From NCBI RefSeq assembly GCF_000293805.1, contig NZ_AMBZ01000004.1:579001-643000 (forward strand): a stretch of 64,000 nt of DNA, read 5' to 3'. The notes beneath the pieces were generated by a model. That model saw only the letters and a program-made list of their open reading frames with translations. It was not told where the DNA came from and ran no database searches. The stretch comes from Paenibacillus alvei DSM 29 (GTDB taxonomy: Bacteria; Bacillota; Bacilli; Paenibacillales; Paenibacillaceae). Positions 33,503-43,014 of the stretch are shown here, one piece after another (position 1 is the stretch's first letter; each line of letters opens with the position of its first letter). The position numbers and the translations under genes are program-made.

Positions 33503-36500
33503 TTAATTATTGACCTGAGCAGAAGAGGAGGCAGATGATTCGCCTGCACTGTTTGCAGCTGTTACATGATACCATCCGCCTGGTGTTAATGTAATCAGCT
33601 CAAAGTCAGTTGAGGCAGAAGATCCGATTCGCTCATAAGGGCCGTTGCGGCTCGCGCTGTAGTAGATGTAATATTCGCTTGGATTGTTGGCTGAAGCCTT
33701 CCAAGTAAGTTTTACACCCATATCCGTTAACGATGCCTTCAGTCCGCTAGGAGAGTCAGGAGCCTGAGCTGCTGACTGTTGCGGCTCCTGAGCATTGCCA
33801 TTATCGGCTTCATGGCTACCGGCTTGGCCGCCTGAATTTCTCCTGCTCGATTCACTTGGATCATTGGTACCCGGTGGTTGAGGTACCTCTGTTTTTGTTC
33901 CTGAGCCTAGAGCTCCCCACTGGACAATTTCAGAAGGTATCGATTCATGTCCACCGACATCGACAGCTGTCACATAGAAGCTGTATTGTTGGCTGCTTGA
34001 TGCATAGCTGCTGAATCTCGTATCATCACCGGTCAATACGGTTCCACTTTGCTGCTGGTATGTTCCGCCGTTCAATGATCGATATAGACGGTATCCGACT
34101 ACATCGGATTCTGGATTGCGAGAGAAGGTGATGTGAACGGCATCGCTCTTCGATGCTGCAATCCGAACGTCGCGTGGTGCAGAAGGCGCTTTGCCATCGT
34201 CTTGACGTGGATCGACCTTCGCTGGTGCGTCACTATTGGCGTCCTCCGGCAAATAGGCAGATAAAGATCGGCGATTGCTGCTGGATGATAAATGACCCAG
34301 CGCCTTCTTCAATTCTTCAACAAGCTCCTGGATTGGCTTCTCACGCTTCAGTACAACCTTCTCTGCAACCATATCAGCAGGAGTGCTGTCCTGTGGTATA
34401 TAGTTGACGCCGTCATAGGTAATGTACTTCATGTGAACAAGCGCATCTTCTTCGGTCTTTGGAACATACTTGCGGTTGAAAATATCTGTAACGAATTTGC
34501 CGCCAAGTCTTGTTAATTCATTTGGAAGCTTACCGCTGTACCCAGACACTGTCATGCTTACAATGCCGTCAGGACGAGTAAATTCCTTCGTTTGCAGCAG
34601 GTCAGGCTTGGCCTTGTTCACCTCGTTCATGACCTTCGACCATATCTCTGTCGAGCGTGAGCGGGCATCGCGATTCAATACATGAATCGGCTTGTCATAG
34701 CCTACCCATACGCCCATCGTGACATCAGGAGTTGAGCCGATGAACCAAGTATCCGCATAGTTCTGGGTCGAGCCAGTTTTTGCGGCAACCTCAACTTTTC
34801 CATATAGGTCAAATTCGCCTCTCACGCGGCGTCCTGTACCTCTCGAATCCGTAATGACCGATTTCATCATGTCTGTCATCAGATAGGCGCTTTGCTTGGA
34901 AACGACCGCTTGCGGTTCTTCCTTGTGCTGATAGACGATATTTCCTTTGGAATCTACAATTTTGCTAATCAAGTACGCATCATTGAATACACCCTGATTC
35001 GCAATTGCACCGAATGCATTGGTAATTTCCTCAACCGTAACGCCATAGCGCAAGCCGCCTATAACGCCAGTTTGTGCGTAGTAATCTTCAGGCTGAATGG
35101 TTGTGATACCGAGCTTCTGCACGAAATCCAGCGCTTTTTTTACACCCAGCTTCTCGATGTAGATTTTGAGAGCCGGCAGGTTAAGTGATTGGCTTAATGC
35201 GCTTCGTGCGGTAACGAGCCCTTGATAGCGACCGTTGGCGTTGCCTGGAATATGATAACCCTTAGAGCCGTCCTTGAGCACCATCGGAGCATCGTCCAAT
35301 ATGGAAGCTGGTTGAATCAAGCCCTGGTCAAGCGCAGGCAAATACGCAGCCAGCGGCTTCATCGTCGAGCCAGGCTGCTTCAGCATTTGCGTGGCGAAGT
35401 TCATCTGCTCGATCTTGAAGTCTCTTCCTTCGATCATGCCTAGAATAGCACCAGATTTATGATCGACCATCAACGACGCAACCTGTTCAACACCTTTTGT
35501 TTTACTGTCCGGTGAGAAATTATTGGGATTGGAAGATACTCGCTTCATCGCATCATATATCTTTTTGTCGATGGTGGTATATACGAGATACCCGCCGCGC
35601 AACAACTGTTCGCGTGCCGACTGCAGCATATCGTTGTTCTCGCGCTTGCGCAAGTCTGCCTTCGTAAGTCCTGGGTTTTTCTGAAGCACGAGCACTTCTG
35701 CGGCTGCGCGTTCCGCTTCCATCATCAGATACGGATATGTAGCGTATGCCTTCTCCCGAGGCTGGGCAATCGATTTGCGAATATCAAACGCCAGCGCTTC
35801 ATTATATTGCTGCATCGAAATTTTATTTTCTTCAAGCATTCGTTTGAGAACAAGCTTCTGCCGCTCTATCGCACGTGCAATACCTTTTTCATTGATTTCA
35901 CCTTTACCGTTAAAGGCCGAATAGGCAGAAGGCAACTGTGGAAGACCCGCTAAATATGCAGACTGGGCAATATTCAGCTTGCTCAAATTATCAATATTAA
36001 AAATACCTTTAGCTGCTGCTTTAATTCCGTATAAATTATAGCCTGTTGAACCGTTGCCGAAAGGAACCTTATTTAAATATGCAACAATAATTTCTTCTTT
36101 GGACAACACGCGCTCCATACGCAGAGAGAGCAATATTTCCTTTGCCTTGCGGCTGTCGGTACGATCCAAATTCAAAAATACTCGTCTTGCCAATTGTTGT
36201 GTAAGCGTACTGCCGCCCGTTTGCACAGATTGATTCAATACTTTCTGTACTACAGCCCGAGACAGTCCGCGAATATCAACGCCCATATGTTCATAGAATC
36301 GATTGTCTTCAATCGCGATAAGGGCATCTATGACGGATTGGGGGATATCTTTTAATGAGACGGGACGACGATCTTCTTCGGTTCGAAGCTGTCCGATTTG
36401 ATTGCCGTCATTGAAAAAGACGAATCCCGTTATGGCATTCTCCTGAATCTTCTGCTGAATCATTTCCCGTGGGCGAACTGGTTCGTCCTTAATTAAGGAC

Positions 36501-36649
36501 GTTACATAACCGAGACCAGCCCCACCAGCAAATAAGCCGCATAGCAGGCCGAACAGCATGAGCCATTTGATAACGGACCATATCGTGCGGCCAATCGACC
36601 TCTTGCGCGTCGGTTTTTTGCCGCTTTCCGTCACTTTCTCCTCAACCAT
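33503..36649 (-). CDS. Class A penicillin-binding protein with fibronectin III domains
   Basis: A bifunctional murein synthase. Residues 1-50: basic cytosolic tail and one membrane helix. GT51 glycosyltransferase about 70-250 with catalytic Glu114 in IEDNRFYEH and TGGSTLTQQLARR. Transpeptidase about 385-680 with Ser428/Lys431 (PGSTMKP), SLN (488-490) and KTG (624-626). The tail holds two fibronectin type III domains (about 840-930 and 985-1046) joined by a Ser/Pro/Gly linker, common in Paenibacillus PBPs and probably wall-spanning. AAGGAGG before ATG. At 1048 residues it is long for a PBP1A because of the FN3 tail. Monocistronic. Confidence 0.93.
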   Translation of the reverse strand: MVEEKVTESGKKPTRKRSIGRTIWSVIKWLMLFGLLCGLFAGGAGLGYVTSLIKDEPVRPREMIQQKIQENAITGFVFFNDGNQIGQLRTEEDRRPVSLKDIPQSVIDALIAIEDNRFYEHMGVDIRGLSRAVVQKVLNQSVQTGGSTLTQQLARRVFLNLDRTDSRKAKEILLSLRMERVLSKEEIIVAYLNKVPFGNGSTGYNLYGIKAAAKGIFNIDNLSKLNIAQSAYLAGLPQLPSAYSAFNGKGEINEKGIARAIERQKLVLKRMLEENKISMQQYNEALAFDIRKSIAQPREKAYATYPYLMMEAERAAAEVLVLQKNPGLTKADLRKRENNDMLQSAREQLLRGGYLVYTTIDKKIYDAMKRVSSNPNNFSPDSKTKGVEQVASLMVDHKSGAILGMIEGRDFKIEQMNFATQMLKQPGSTMKPLAAYLPALDQGLIQPASILDDAPMVLKDGSKGYHIPGNANGRYQGLVTARSALSQSLNLPALKIYIEKLGVKKALDFVQKLGITTIQPEDYYAQTGVIGGLRYGVTVEEITNAFGAIANQGVFNDAYLISKIVDSKGNIVYQHKEEPQAVVSKQSAYLMTDMMKSVITDSRGTGRRVRGEFDLYGKVEVAAKTGSTQNYADTWFIGSTPDVTMGVWVGYDKPIHVLNRDARSRSTEIWSKVMNEVNKAKPDLLQTKEFTRPDGIVSMTVSGYSGKLPNELTRLGGKFVTDIFNRKYVPKTEEDALVHMKYITYDGVNYIPQDSTPADMVAEKVVLKREKPIQELVEELKKALGHLSSSSNRRSLSAYLPEDANSDAPAKVDPRQDDGKAPSAPRDVRIAASKSDAVHITFSRNPESDVVGYRLYRSLNGGTYQQQSGTVLTGDDTRFSSYASSSQQYSFYVTAVDVGGHESIPSEIVQWGALGSGTKTEVPQPPGTNDPSESSRRNSGGQAGSHEADNGNAQEPQQSAAQAPDSPSGLKASLTDMGVKLTWKASANNPSEYYIYYSASRNGPYERIGSSASTDFELITLTPGGWYHVTAANSAGESSASSSAQVNN

Positions 36650-36757
36650 GCATTTTTTCCTCCTTAGTAAGTGCAGCGCTTTCCATTATACCATAAAAGT
36701 GAGGGGAAAAAGAGCGTCGTAAATCGCATTTCCTGATGATAATATAGCGGGTAAACA

Positions 36758-36790
36758 TAAAAAAATCGCCTCCCGCTAGGGGAGGCGATT
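36758..36790 (-). terminator. rpsD terminator
   Basis: Read on the minus strand, AATCGCCTCCC and GGGAGGCGATT form an 11-bp stem followed by T7. Coordinates cover stem and T-run. Confidence 0.9.
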
Positions 36791-36821
36791 GTGGTGTCGC
36801 TTCTATGCGATAGAGCGAATC

Positions 36822-37420
36822 TTATCGGCTGTAGAACTCGACGATTTGCTTTTCATCGATGTCTTGGGACAACTCGCCGCGCTCAGGCAAACGTACGAAT
36901 TTACCTTCCATAGCAGCTTCGTTGAATTCCAAGTATCCTGCCAAGTGATGACGGCCTTCAAGAGCCTCTTTGATCACTTTCAAGCCACGGCTTCTTTCAC
37001 GCAAGCCGATAACATCACCAGGAGTTACGATGTAAGACGGGATGTCTACTTTTTTACCGTTCACAGTCACGTGACCGTGTGCTACCAATTGGCGAGCACC
37101 TGCACGGGAGTTGGAAAGGCCAAGACGGAATACCAAGTTGTCCAAGCGGCTTTCGAGCAAGAACATGAAGTTCTCACCAGCGATGCCTGGCAATTTGGAT
37201 GCGCGGTTGAACAATGTGCGGAATTGCTTCTCGCCCAAACCGTACATGTGGCGCAATTTTTGTTTTCTTGTAATTGAACGCCGTAGCCGCTCAATTTTTT
37301 GCGTTGTCCTGGACCATGTTGTCCTGGAGGATACGCGCGCTTCAATTCTTTACCAGTACCGCTCAAGGAAATTCCAAGACGACGGCTCAATTTAAATTTA
37401 GGACCTGTGTAACGTGCCAT
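36822..37420 (-). CDS. rpsD: 30S ribosomal protein S4, one-base frameshift as sequenced
   Basis: Binds 16S rRNA early in small-subunit assembly and represses its own gene. The N-terminal part ([19 protein letters not shown] to GYGVQLQE) is in one frame, and the S4 RNA-binding domain ([20 protein letters not shown]) is in another. One added A at the A4 run at about 37264-37267 restores the expected [13 protein letters not shown] junction and a 199-residue protein, normal for Bacillales. Since S4 is essential, a real break is unlikely unless another copy exists. AAGGAG before the ATG at 37420. Stand-alone gene with own promoter and leader. Confidence 0.92.
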
Positions 37421-37422
37421 GT

Positions 37423-37594
37423 TATATTGACTCCTTCTCAATCAAAATTATCGTTAGATTGTGGGGTGTCATTGCGTCGAAATCATCCTATGCCGTTCGA
37501 TCAATTCGTTCAGCTCCGACTCAGGTTTTCAGCCGCTGCCTAGTCGGTGATGATTGTCGTGAGGGTGACACAACAGTTTCGCCCATATACATCA
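37423..37594 (-). promoter_or_regulatory. Long rpsD leader, probable S4 autoregulatory RNA
   Basis: About 170 untranslated bases separate the -10 from the rpsD start. In Bacillus the rpsD leader is a known S4-binding autoregulatory site. Structured segments are likely here, but I could not fold it, so the assignment is by position and family knowledge. Confidence 0.45.
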
Positions 37595-37600
37595 CATAAT

Positions 37601-37628
37601 ATTATAAGATAGGACACTCTTCTGTCAA
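37601..37628 (-). promoter_or_regulatory. rpsD promoter
   Basis: On the minus strand: TTGACA (37623-37628), 16-base spacer, TATAAT (37601-37606), both perfect hexamers, as expected for a highly expressed ribosomal gene. Confidence 0.85.
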
Positions 37629-37792
37629 GCTATCAATTCCAATTATGCTGGAAAACGTCTAGTCATTAGATCTTTAGGCATGGTTCTAATGGACCAAAAT
37701 TTTAGAATTGGTTTTCGGGATATAGTACATTTTCATTGAAAAATCATGTATGATAGGAAATGAACAACCTTTCGAATATGAAGGAGAAGAGG

Positions 37793-39754
37793 ATGACGGA
37801 ACGTCAACTTCCACATTATACAATTGAATTAGAACCGAAAAAGATAGAGACAAAGGATTACCAAGAATCCGCTCCTGTCGATGATGAATTGGCAATAGAA
37901 GGATGGTTGTTGCAACGTGATGTGACACCTCATGACTTTCCGTATATTGCCTCACTGCTGCAATCCGCCTACCGCGCGTGGCTAAAGGATATGCCAAATG
38001 AAGCGCTGTCCATCATTGGAAGCAGCGCTATTTATGATTATTCCGGTGGATGGCTCGCAGGAGATAAGTCACTGCTGGATACGGACAGCAGAGCCAGCGA
38101 GGCGATGAATGAATGTTTGCAAGAGCGAACCAAGACGATAGCAGCTATTGGAGACGGGGTATTGGTTATGTGCCCGCTGCACACACGAGAAGGGCGTGAT
38201 GTGTTCGCAGTCGCTGTGTATAAACTGCTGATGCCGAATGAGGCTATGACAGCACTCGAAGCGTGGACACACGCGCTTCGCGCTCAGTTCTATCTTGCAT
38301 TTGAATATACATTTATTAAAGAACTTATGTACACACAGCGCGTTGTTGAAAGAGAATATAAGCGCAGAGATGTTCTATATAATGTTGTGCGTCACATGCA
38401 TGATCGAATTGATGTAGATGCAGTATTGACACAAATTATGGAAAGTGTCGAACGGCTTGTGCCGGAATCGAGCATTGAGGTGTATTTATCGCAAGATCAT
38501 CATAGTGTGAATCCGAAGGTGAAGACGCTCGTATTCAAGTCATGGGGAGACCCAATTGTAATGCAAGCCTTTATGAAGGGCGAACTATGTTACGGACGAA
38601 CGCAGGAGGGACATATTGAAGTTGCCTTTGCACTTTGCGGTAAGCAAGGCTCATACGGCGTGTTGAAGGTATGCTTCCTTGGCGAGGATCCTGATCCTTC
38701 GGATGTGCAGCTCATTCAACTCGTCGTAGAGACAGCAGGGACGGCTTTTGAGAATGCACGACTTCATGAGCAAGCCAATGAAGTCATACAAGAGCTCCGT
38801 TTTATCAATGATTTGACGAAGCGAATTAATCAGAGCCTACGGCTGCGGGATGTATTCCGAGACGCTACGCATGAACTGCTGCGGGTGTTCGGTGCTGAAT
38901 TTTGCCTATTGCTGCAGCTCCATACTGAGAAGAATCGCTTCGAGGTCGTATCCTGTAATTTAGAAGAGTTTGATGGGGCTCATATGCCGGCAGATGAAGG
39001 ATTGTTCGGCTATATGATCTCACTGCGTGAACCGATAATTGTGTCTGACTGTACGGAGCAGACTCCTGCTTCGATGCAATTCTTCGAGAAGCTCGGCTTG
39101 CGTTCCGTTATTGCAGCTCCGTTATTCGGCGGAGGCGAGCTGGTTGGGATTGTCTTGCTTGCAGACAAGCGGCCGCAATTCTTTACGTATGAGAACTTGA
39201 AGCTGCTGCAAATGCTTGCTACTCATATTGGTCTTGCTATTGCAAACGCCACCTTGCATGCAAGAGTGAAACATCTTGCGAATAAAGACCAGCTTACAGG
39301 GCTTTTTGCAAGGCATTATTTGGACAAGCAAATCGATCGGCTGCAAAAGAATGATTTCTGTGGGTCATTGATTGTGGCGGATATTGATTATTTTAAGCAT
39401 ATTAACGACTCCTATGGTCATCAAATTGGCGACAAGATTCTGAATCAAGTCAGCCGAATCATACGCTCATCGATTCGAGAAACAGACATTGCGGCCCGTT
39501 GGGGCGGTGAGGAGCTTGCAATATACTTTCCACAGCTTACCTTGCCCCAAACACTTGGTGTGGCGGAACGGATACGGACTCGAGTGGCCAATGAAACAGA
39601 TCCGCGTGTTACGGTTTCATGTGGAATTGCAGACTGGAATTGGCAGGATGAGAAGATTAGTGTGGAATCTTTGTTCTACCGGGCAGATGTCGCCTTGTAT
39701 GAGGCGAAGAACGGTGGACGGAACCGGATTCAAGTGAGCAAGAAGGAGTGGTAA
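37793..39754 (+). CDS. GAF-domain diguanylate cyclase
   Basis: Makes cyclic di-GMP from two GTP. About residues 1-200 form an unassigned sensory N-terminus, followed by a likely GAF domain (about 205-340), a second GAF (about 350-480) and a C-terminal GGDEF domain. The active site reads RWGGEELAIYF (GGEEL), with metal/GTP residues in VADIDYFKHINDSYGHQ. RETD five residues before GGEEL forms the inhibitory I-site, so product feedback is expected. No membrane helix: a soluble sensor. AAGGAGAAGAGG sets the ATG at 37793. 653 residues, single gene, effector targets not nearby. Confidence 0.9.
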   Translation: MTERQLPHYTIELEPKKIETKDYQESAPVDDELAIEGWLLQRDVTPHDFPYIASLLQSAYRAWLKDMPNEALSIIGSSAIYDYSGGWLAGDKSLLDTDSRASEAMNECLQERTKTIAAIGDGVLVMCPLHTREGRDVFAVAVYKLLMPNEAMTALEAWTHALRAQFYLAFEYTFIKELMYTQRVVEREYKRRDVLYNVVRHMHDRIDVDAVLTQIMESVERLVPESSIEVYLSQDHHSVNPKVKTLVFKSWGDPIVMQAFMKGELCYGRTQEGHIEVAFALCGKQGSYGVLKVCFLGEDPDPSDVQLIQLVVETAGTAFENARLHEQANEVIQELRFINDLTKRINQSLRLRDVFRDATHELLRVFGAEFCLLLQLHTEKNRFEVVSCNLEEFDGAHMPADEGLFGYMISLREPIIVSDCTEQTPASMQFFEKLGLRSVIAAPLFGGGELVGIVLLADKRPQFFTYENLKLLQMLATHIGLAIANATLHARVKHLANKDQLTGLFARHYLDKQIDRLQKNDFCGSLIVADIDYFKHINDSYGHQIGDKILNQVSRIIRSSIRETDIAARWGGEELAIYFPQLTLPQTLGVAERIRTRVANETDPRVTVSCGIADWNWQDEKISVESLFYRADVALYEAKNGGRNRIQVSKKEW

Positions 39755-39801
39755 GCGCATTGCGATACCGTCGAATAATTCCAAAACAGACGTGAAACGC
39801 T

Positions 39802-39838
39802 AAAAGAGGCGGGAATAACATTTCCCACCTCTTTTTTC
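39802..39838 (+). terminator. Terminator after cyclase gene
   Basis: AAAAGAGGCGGGAA pairs with TTTCCCACCTCTTTT (one mismatch), followed by T-run to 39838. Confidence 0.8.
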
Positions 39839-39866
39839 GTTCATGAATATAGTGGAGGTGATTGAC

Positions 39867-40694
39867 ATGATAACCACGACAAGAGCAAAAGTACGAGTAA
39901 AGTGGAACAGGATAACGCGGACAGTAGTACTGCTGCTTGGTGCTATTTTGATCCATGGATGTTCGATTGCGGATCATACACCTCCTGAAGCATTGCTTGA
40001 CAGAGCACTAAATGGCATGGCAGGTAAAGATCAGTTTCGCTTTCAGGGGATGGCTGAAATTCGAACAGGTAGAGATAAGCTGCTGGCGAAGCAGCTGCGA
40101 TATGAGGGAGAAATTCAACAGCATAAGGGGATCTATATGCGGTTAAGCCCTCAGGCTGAGCAGACAACGACAGAGAACAGATGGAATCCGCTTAAACAAT
40201 TGGAAGAGCTTAGAATCGATGGGGCCAAGCGTGTGAAGGCGCTGACAAGTTATGATCCCGTTGTACAAACACATGCAGGCTCAACAAGCAAGATGCATAT
40301 TATGAGCATGGACGAGAAGCAGCGAGCGGATTTGATTCCATTGCAAGTTGATGTAGACGCAGAACAAGCTAAGCACATGTATACGAAACAATTGATTGAT
40401 GATTATGATCGGTTGATTACACCAAATGTACAGCTGCAGCAAATGAAGGGCAGCATGTCTCAAGCTGACGAGCAAAAGCTGCAAAAGAAACTATCAGCCC
40501 TTGCTGCTCAAGGCCGTAAGGAGCTCTATGCGAAGCTGAAGAATGCAGCGGTACAAGCGAAGTATGTGGTATGGGTAAATAAGCGTGATTCGCTTCCTGC
40601 CTACGTAGAAGGTTGGATCACTTCATCTTATGATGAGCAAGGAGAGCCGAAGGAAGAGCTGGTTCACATGCAGTCCCGATTTTTGTATGAGTAG
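39867..40694 (+). CDS. Lipoprotein, unknown function
   Basis: A 275-residue exported lipoprotein. The N-terminus is basic, followed by a hydrophobic stretch and the lipobox LIHGC. The mature part is charged and helical with many Lys/Gln/Glu, resembling outer-membrane-lipid-sorting-like (LolA fold) sensors of the LppX/YusW type only in length; no family is assigned. GGAGGTGATTGAC before ATG 39867 is a very strong site. It has a terminator upstream, so it is its own unit. Confidence 0.65.
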   Translation: MITTTRAKVRVKWNRITRTVVLLLGAILIHGCSIADHTPPEALLDRALNGMAGKDQFRFQGMAEIRTGRDKLLAKQLRYEGEIQQHKGIYMRLSPQAEQTTTENRWNPLKQLEELRIDGAKRVKALTSYDPVVQTHAGSTSKMHIMSMDEKQRADLIPLQVDVDAEQAKHMYTKQLIDDYDRLITPNVQLQQMKGSMSQADEQKLQKKLSALAAQGRKELYAKLKNAAVQAKYVVWVNKRDSLPAYVEGWITSSYDEQGEPKEELVHMQSRFLYE

Positions 40695-40795
40695 AGTATC
40701 ACTTGTACAGCGGTAGGAACCGCTGACGTCATGCGATCATCGTGATACAATGATAATCGTAAGATCATGCAAACCGACCGAGGAGGAACCATAGG

Positions 40796-41911
40796 ATGAA
40801 AGACCCAAGAATAGAAGAGCTTGCGAAAAACTTGGTTGGATACTCTGTGGATGTACAGCCAGGGGAAAATATCCTTGTAGAGATGATTGGATCTGAGCGT
40901 GAACTGGTTACATGTATTGTGAACGAGATTGCTAAGCGTGGCGGCCGTCCGTTTGTGCAGCTAACCGATCGTTCTGTGCTGCGTTCGCTTCTCTTGAATG
41001 CAACCAAAGAGCAAATGGAGACATGGAAAGAGTACGATTTGCTTCGTATGCAGAATATGCAGGGGTATATCGGTATTCGTGCAGGGGAGAATGCGAATGA
41101 ATTGGCAGATGTGCCAAAAGATAAGATGGCATTGTATGAGTCAATTTACTCCCATCCTGTACATATGGAAGAGCGTGTAAAACGCACGAAATGGGTTGTG
41201 CTCCGCTACCCGAACGCTTCAATGGCCCAGTGGGCGAACACATCGACAGAGGCGTTTGAAGATTTCTACTTCAATGTATGCAACCTGGACTATTCCAAAA
41301 TGGATACAGCGATGGATGCTTTGAAAAACTTGATGGATCGTACTGACAAGGTACGCCTGGTCGGACCAGGAACAGATCTTAGCTTCTCCATCAAGAACAT
41401 TGGTTCTGTCAAATGCTCCGGACAACGGAACATTCCAGACGGAGAAGTGTATACGGCTCCAGTGCGTGATTCGGTGAATGGCACCTTGTCCTACAATACA
41501 CCGTCCATCTACAACGGGTTCACATTCGAGAACGTGAAATTCCGTTTTGAGAACGGTAAAATTGTGGAGGCAACAAGCAACGATACGGATCGCTTGAATG
41601 AAATCTTGGATTCGGATGAAGGGGCTCGCCACATCGGGGAATTTGCAATTGGCGTCAATCCGTACATCTTGCACCCGATGAAGGATATTTTGTTCGATGA
41701 AAAGATCGCGGGCAGCATTCATTTCACACCGGGCCAAGCCTATGACACAGCGGATAACGGCAATCGCTCGTCCATCCACTGGGACTTGGTTCTGATCCAA
41801 CGTCCAGAGTACGGCGGCGGTGAGATGTACTTTGATGATGTGCTCGTACGCAAAGACGGCCGATTTGTCATTCCAGAGCTGGAATGCTTGAATCCTGAAC
41901 ATTTGAAGTAG
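40796..41911 (+). CDS. M29-family aminopeptidase
   Basis: A 371-residue metallo-aminopeptidase of the thermophilic T/AmpS/PepS family, releasing N-terminal amino acids from peptides in the cytosol. Segments PGENILVEMIGSERELV (N-terminal domain) and, in the catalytic domain, LVGPGTDLSFSI, RNIPDGEVYTAPVRDSVNG, GARHIGEFAIGVNP, TGQAYDTADNGNRSSIHWD-like blocks carrying the Glu/His/Asp metal ligands. GAGGAGGA before ATG. Full length. Confidence 0.9.
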   Translation: MKDPRIEELAKNLVGYSVDVQPGENILVEMIGSERELVTCIVNEIAKRGGRPFVQLTDRSVLRSLLLNATKEQMETWKEYDLLRMQNMQGYIGIRAGENANELADVPKDKMALYESIYSHPVHMEERVKRTKWVVLRYPNASMAQWANTSTEAFEDFYFNVCNLDYSKMDTAMDALKNLMDRTDKVRLVGPGTDLSFSIKNIGSVKCSGQRNIPDGEVYTAPVRDSVNGTLSYNTPSIYNGFTFENVKFRFENGKIVEATSNDTDRLNEILDSDEGARHIGEFAIGVNPYILHPMKDILFDEKIAGSIHFTPGQAYDTADNGNRSSIHWDLVLIQRPEYGGGEMYFDDVLVRKDGRFVIPELECLNPEHLK

Positions 41912-42023
41912 TCTATATTTGCCTGCTTCTAATGAAGGATTTCACCTTGCGCCAAGACTCTTATTCACGGTATGATGGAAGCGTATAAATTTAGATGTGA
42001 TTTACTGAGACGGAGGGATTTCA

Positions 42024-42266
42024 ATGTCTAATAACACGGCAATTGTGGAAATCTCGCAAACAGCGAACAAATTCAGATCCTCGATTGTGTTACAAGCCGA
42101 CAACAAATACATTGACGTAAAAAGTATTCTTGGCTTGTTCACAACGCTCGTTGGTAATCAAGCCTATGAACTGCATGTCCATGGTTCAGATGTGGACGAG
42201 GCAAAAGCAGCAATGGCTGAGGTATTTGCAAAGCACGGTTTGAATGTAACTGTTGTAGCCGAATAA
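42024..42266 (+). CDS. HPr/Crh-like protein lacking the His15 region
   Basis: An 80-residue HPr-fold protein. The regulatory serine region is intact: DVKSILGLF carries Ser34, the equivalent of HPr Ser46, the HPr-kinase site that makes HPr a CcpA cofactor. The phosphocarrier part is missing: where HPr has GIHARPA followed by a helix, this protein has EISQTANKF, about 11 residues shorter, with no histidine. It therefore should not carry phosphate in the PTS and may act like Crh, a regulator only. GGAGG before ATG. ccpA and two PTS systems are encoded in the same window. Confidence 0.8.
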   Translation: MSNNTAIVEISQTANKFRSSIVLQADNKYIDVKSILGLFTTLVGNQAYELHVHGSDVDEAKAAMAEVFAKHGLNVTVVAE

Positions 42267-42275
42267 TTCGAAACG

Positions 42276-42318
42276 AGAAGAATAGGGGGCCGGGACGATT
42301 TGTCTCGGCTCTTCTTTC
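42276..42318 (+). terminator. Terminator after HPr-like gene
   Basis: GGCCGGGAC (42288-42296) pairs with GTCTCGGCT (42302-42310) with G-U pairs, flanked by AGAAGA and TCTTCTTT. Confidence 0.6.
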
Positions 42319-42566
42319 ATATTGGAATGAGACTGCGACGTTCATGTTGACGGTTCATTATATTTTTTGTCGCCATGCAACATCTGTGATACAGTAAATA
42401 TGCGCGCGGTGCAAGGCATTCAGTCCTTTATGAACGTTTGCCATGGCGCTGGAAATGTGCGGTTTATCACATAGAAGTTCACCGTGCATCTTGTGTTACA
42501 GGGCGTGATCGTCTAATATTAGAAATAGAACAAACGTGACTTCGGGTCATAGGGGGGAAATCAGGC
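42319..42566. other. Non-coding gap before ylaN
   Basis: No gene seen. CTAATATTAG at 42513-42522 is a 10-base palindrome, and TTGTGT with 17 bases to TAATAT could be a weak ylaN promoter ending about 50 bases before its ATG. Confidence 0.4.
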
Positions 42567-42857
42567 ATGTCTTCGTCGGATGTGGTACAAAAGATCAATG
42601 ATAAGGCGCTCGCTCTGCTTGAAGATGATGCGCATCAAATAGAGAAACTCATTCAAGTTCAAATGGAGAACTTGGCGACGCGTTACTGCCCTCTCTATGA
42701 GGAAGTGCTAGATACGCAGATGTATGGTTTTTCTAGACAGGTGGACTTTGCGGTAAGAGCTGGATTGGTAGAAGAGGATGTCGGACGTATGCTGGTCAGC
42801 AGATTAGAGCGGAATCTTGCCGTATTGTATGAAGCATTGAACAAAGCAGAGAAATAA
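42567..42857 (+). CDS. ylaN: YlaN family protein (iron homeostasis)
   Basis: A 96-residue helical protein. The block CPLYEEVLDTQMYGFSRQVD is diagnostic of YlaN (UPF0358), reported to bind iron and antagonise Fur in Bacillales. GGGGGG before ATG. It lies near ftsW, as in Bacillus subtilis, but here ftsW is on the opposite strand 2 kb away. Ends in a hairpin terminator. Confidence 0.88.
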   Translation: MSSSDVVQKINDKALALLEDDAHQIEKLIQVQMENLATRYCPLYEEVLDTQMYGFSRQVDFAVRAGLVEEDVGRMLVSRLERNLAVLYEALNKAEK

Positions 42858-42905
42858 ATAGAGAAGAAAATATGTAGAGCGTATAGCGTAACGGCTGAAT
42901 ACAAA

Positions 42906-42934
42906 GAAAGCTTGGGACAAGTCCCAAGCTTTTT
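42906..42934 (+). terminator. Terminator after ylaN
   Basis: AAAGCTTGGGAC and GTCCCAAGCTTTTT form a 12-bp stem with a very short loop and a T-run. Confidence 0.85.
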
Positions 42935-43014
42935 GTGTTCATTATGTATAAAAAAGTTGATGACAAGCTGTCCCCACGCTTAATAGCTGAGCTAGATCGC
43001 ATAGACCGGATCGC

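Noticed and set aside
41219..41902. 227-codon frame antisense to the M29 aminopeptidase gene
   Set aside because: Shadow of a well-supported gene.
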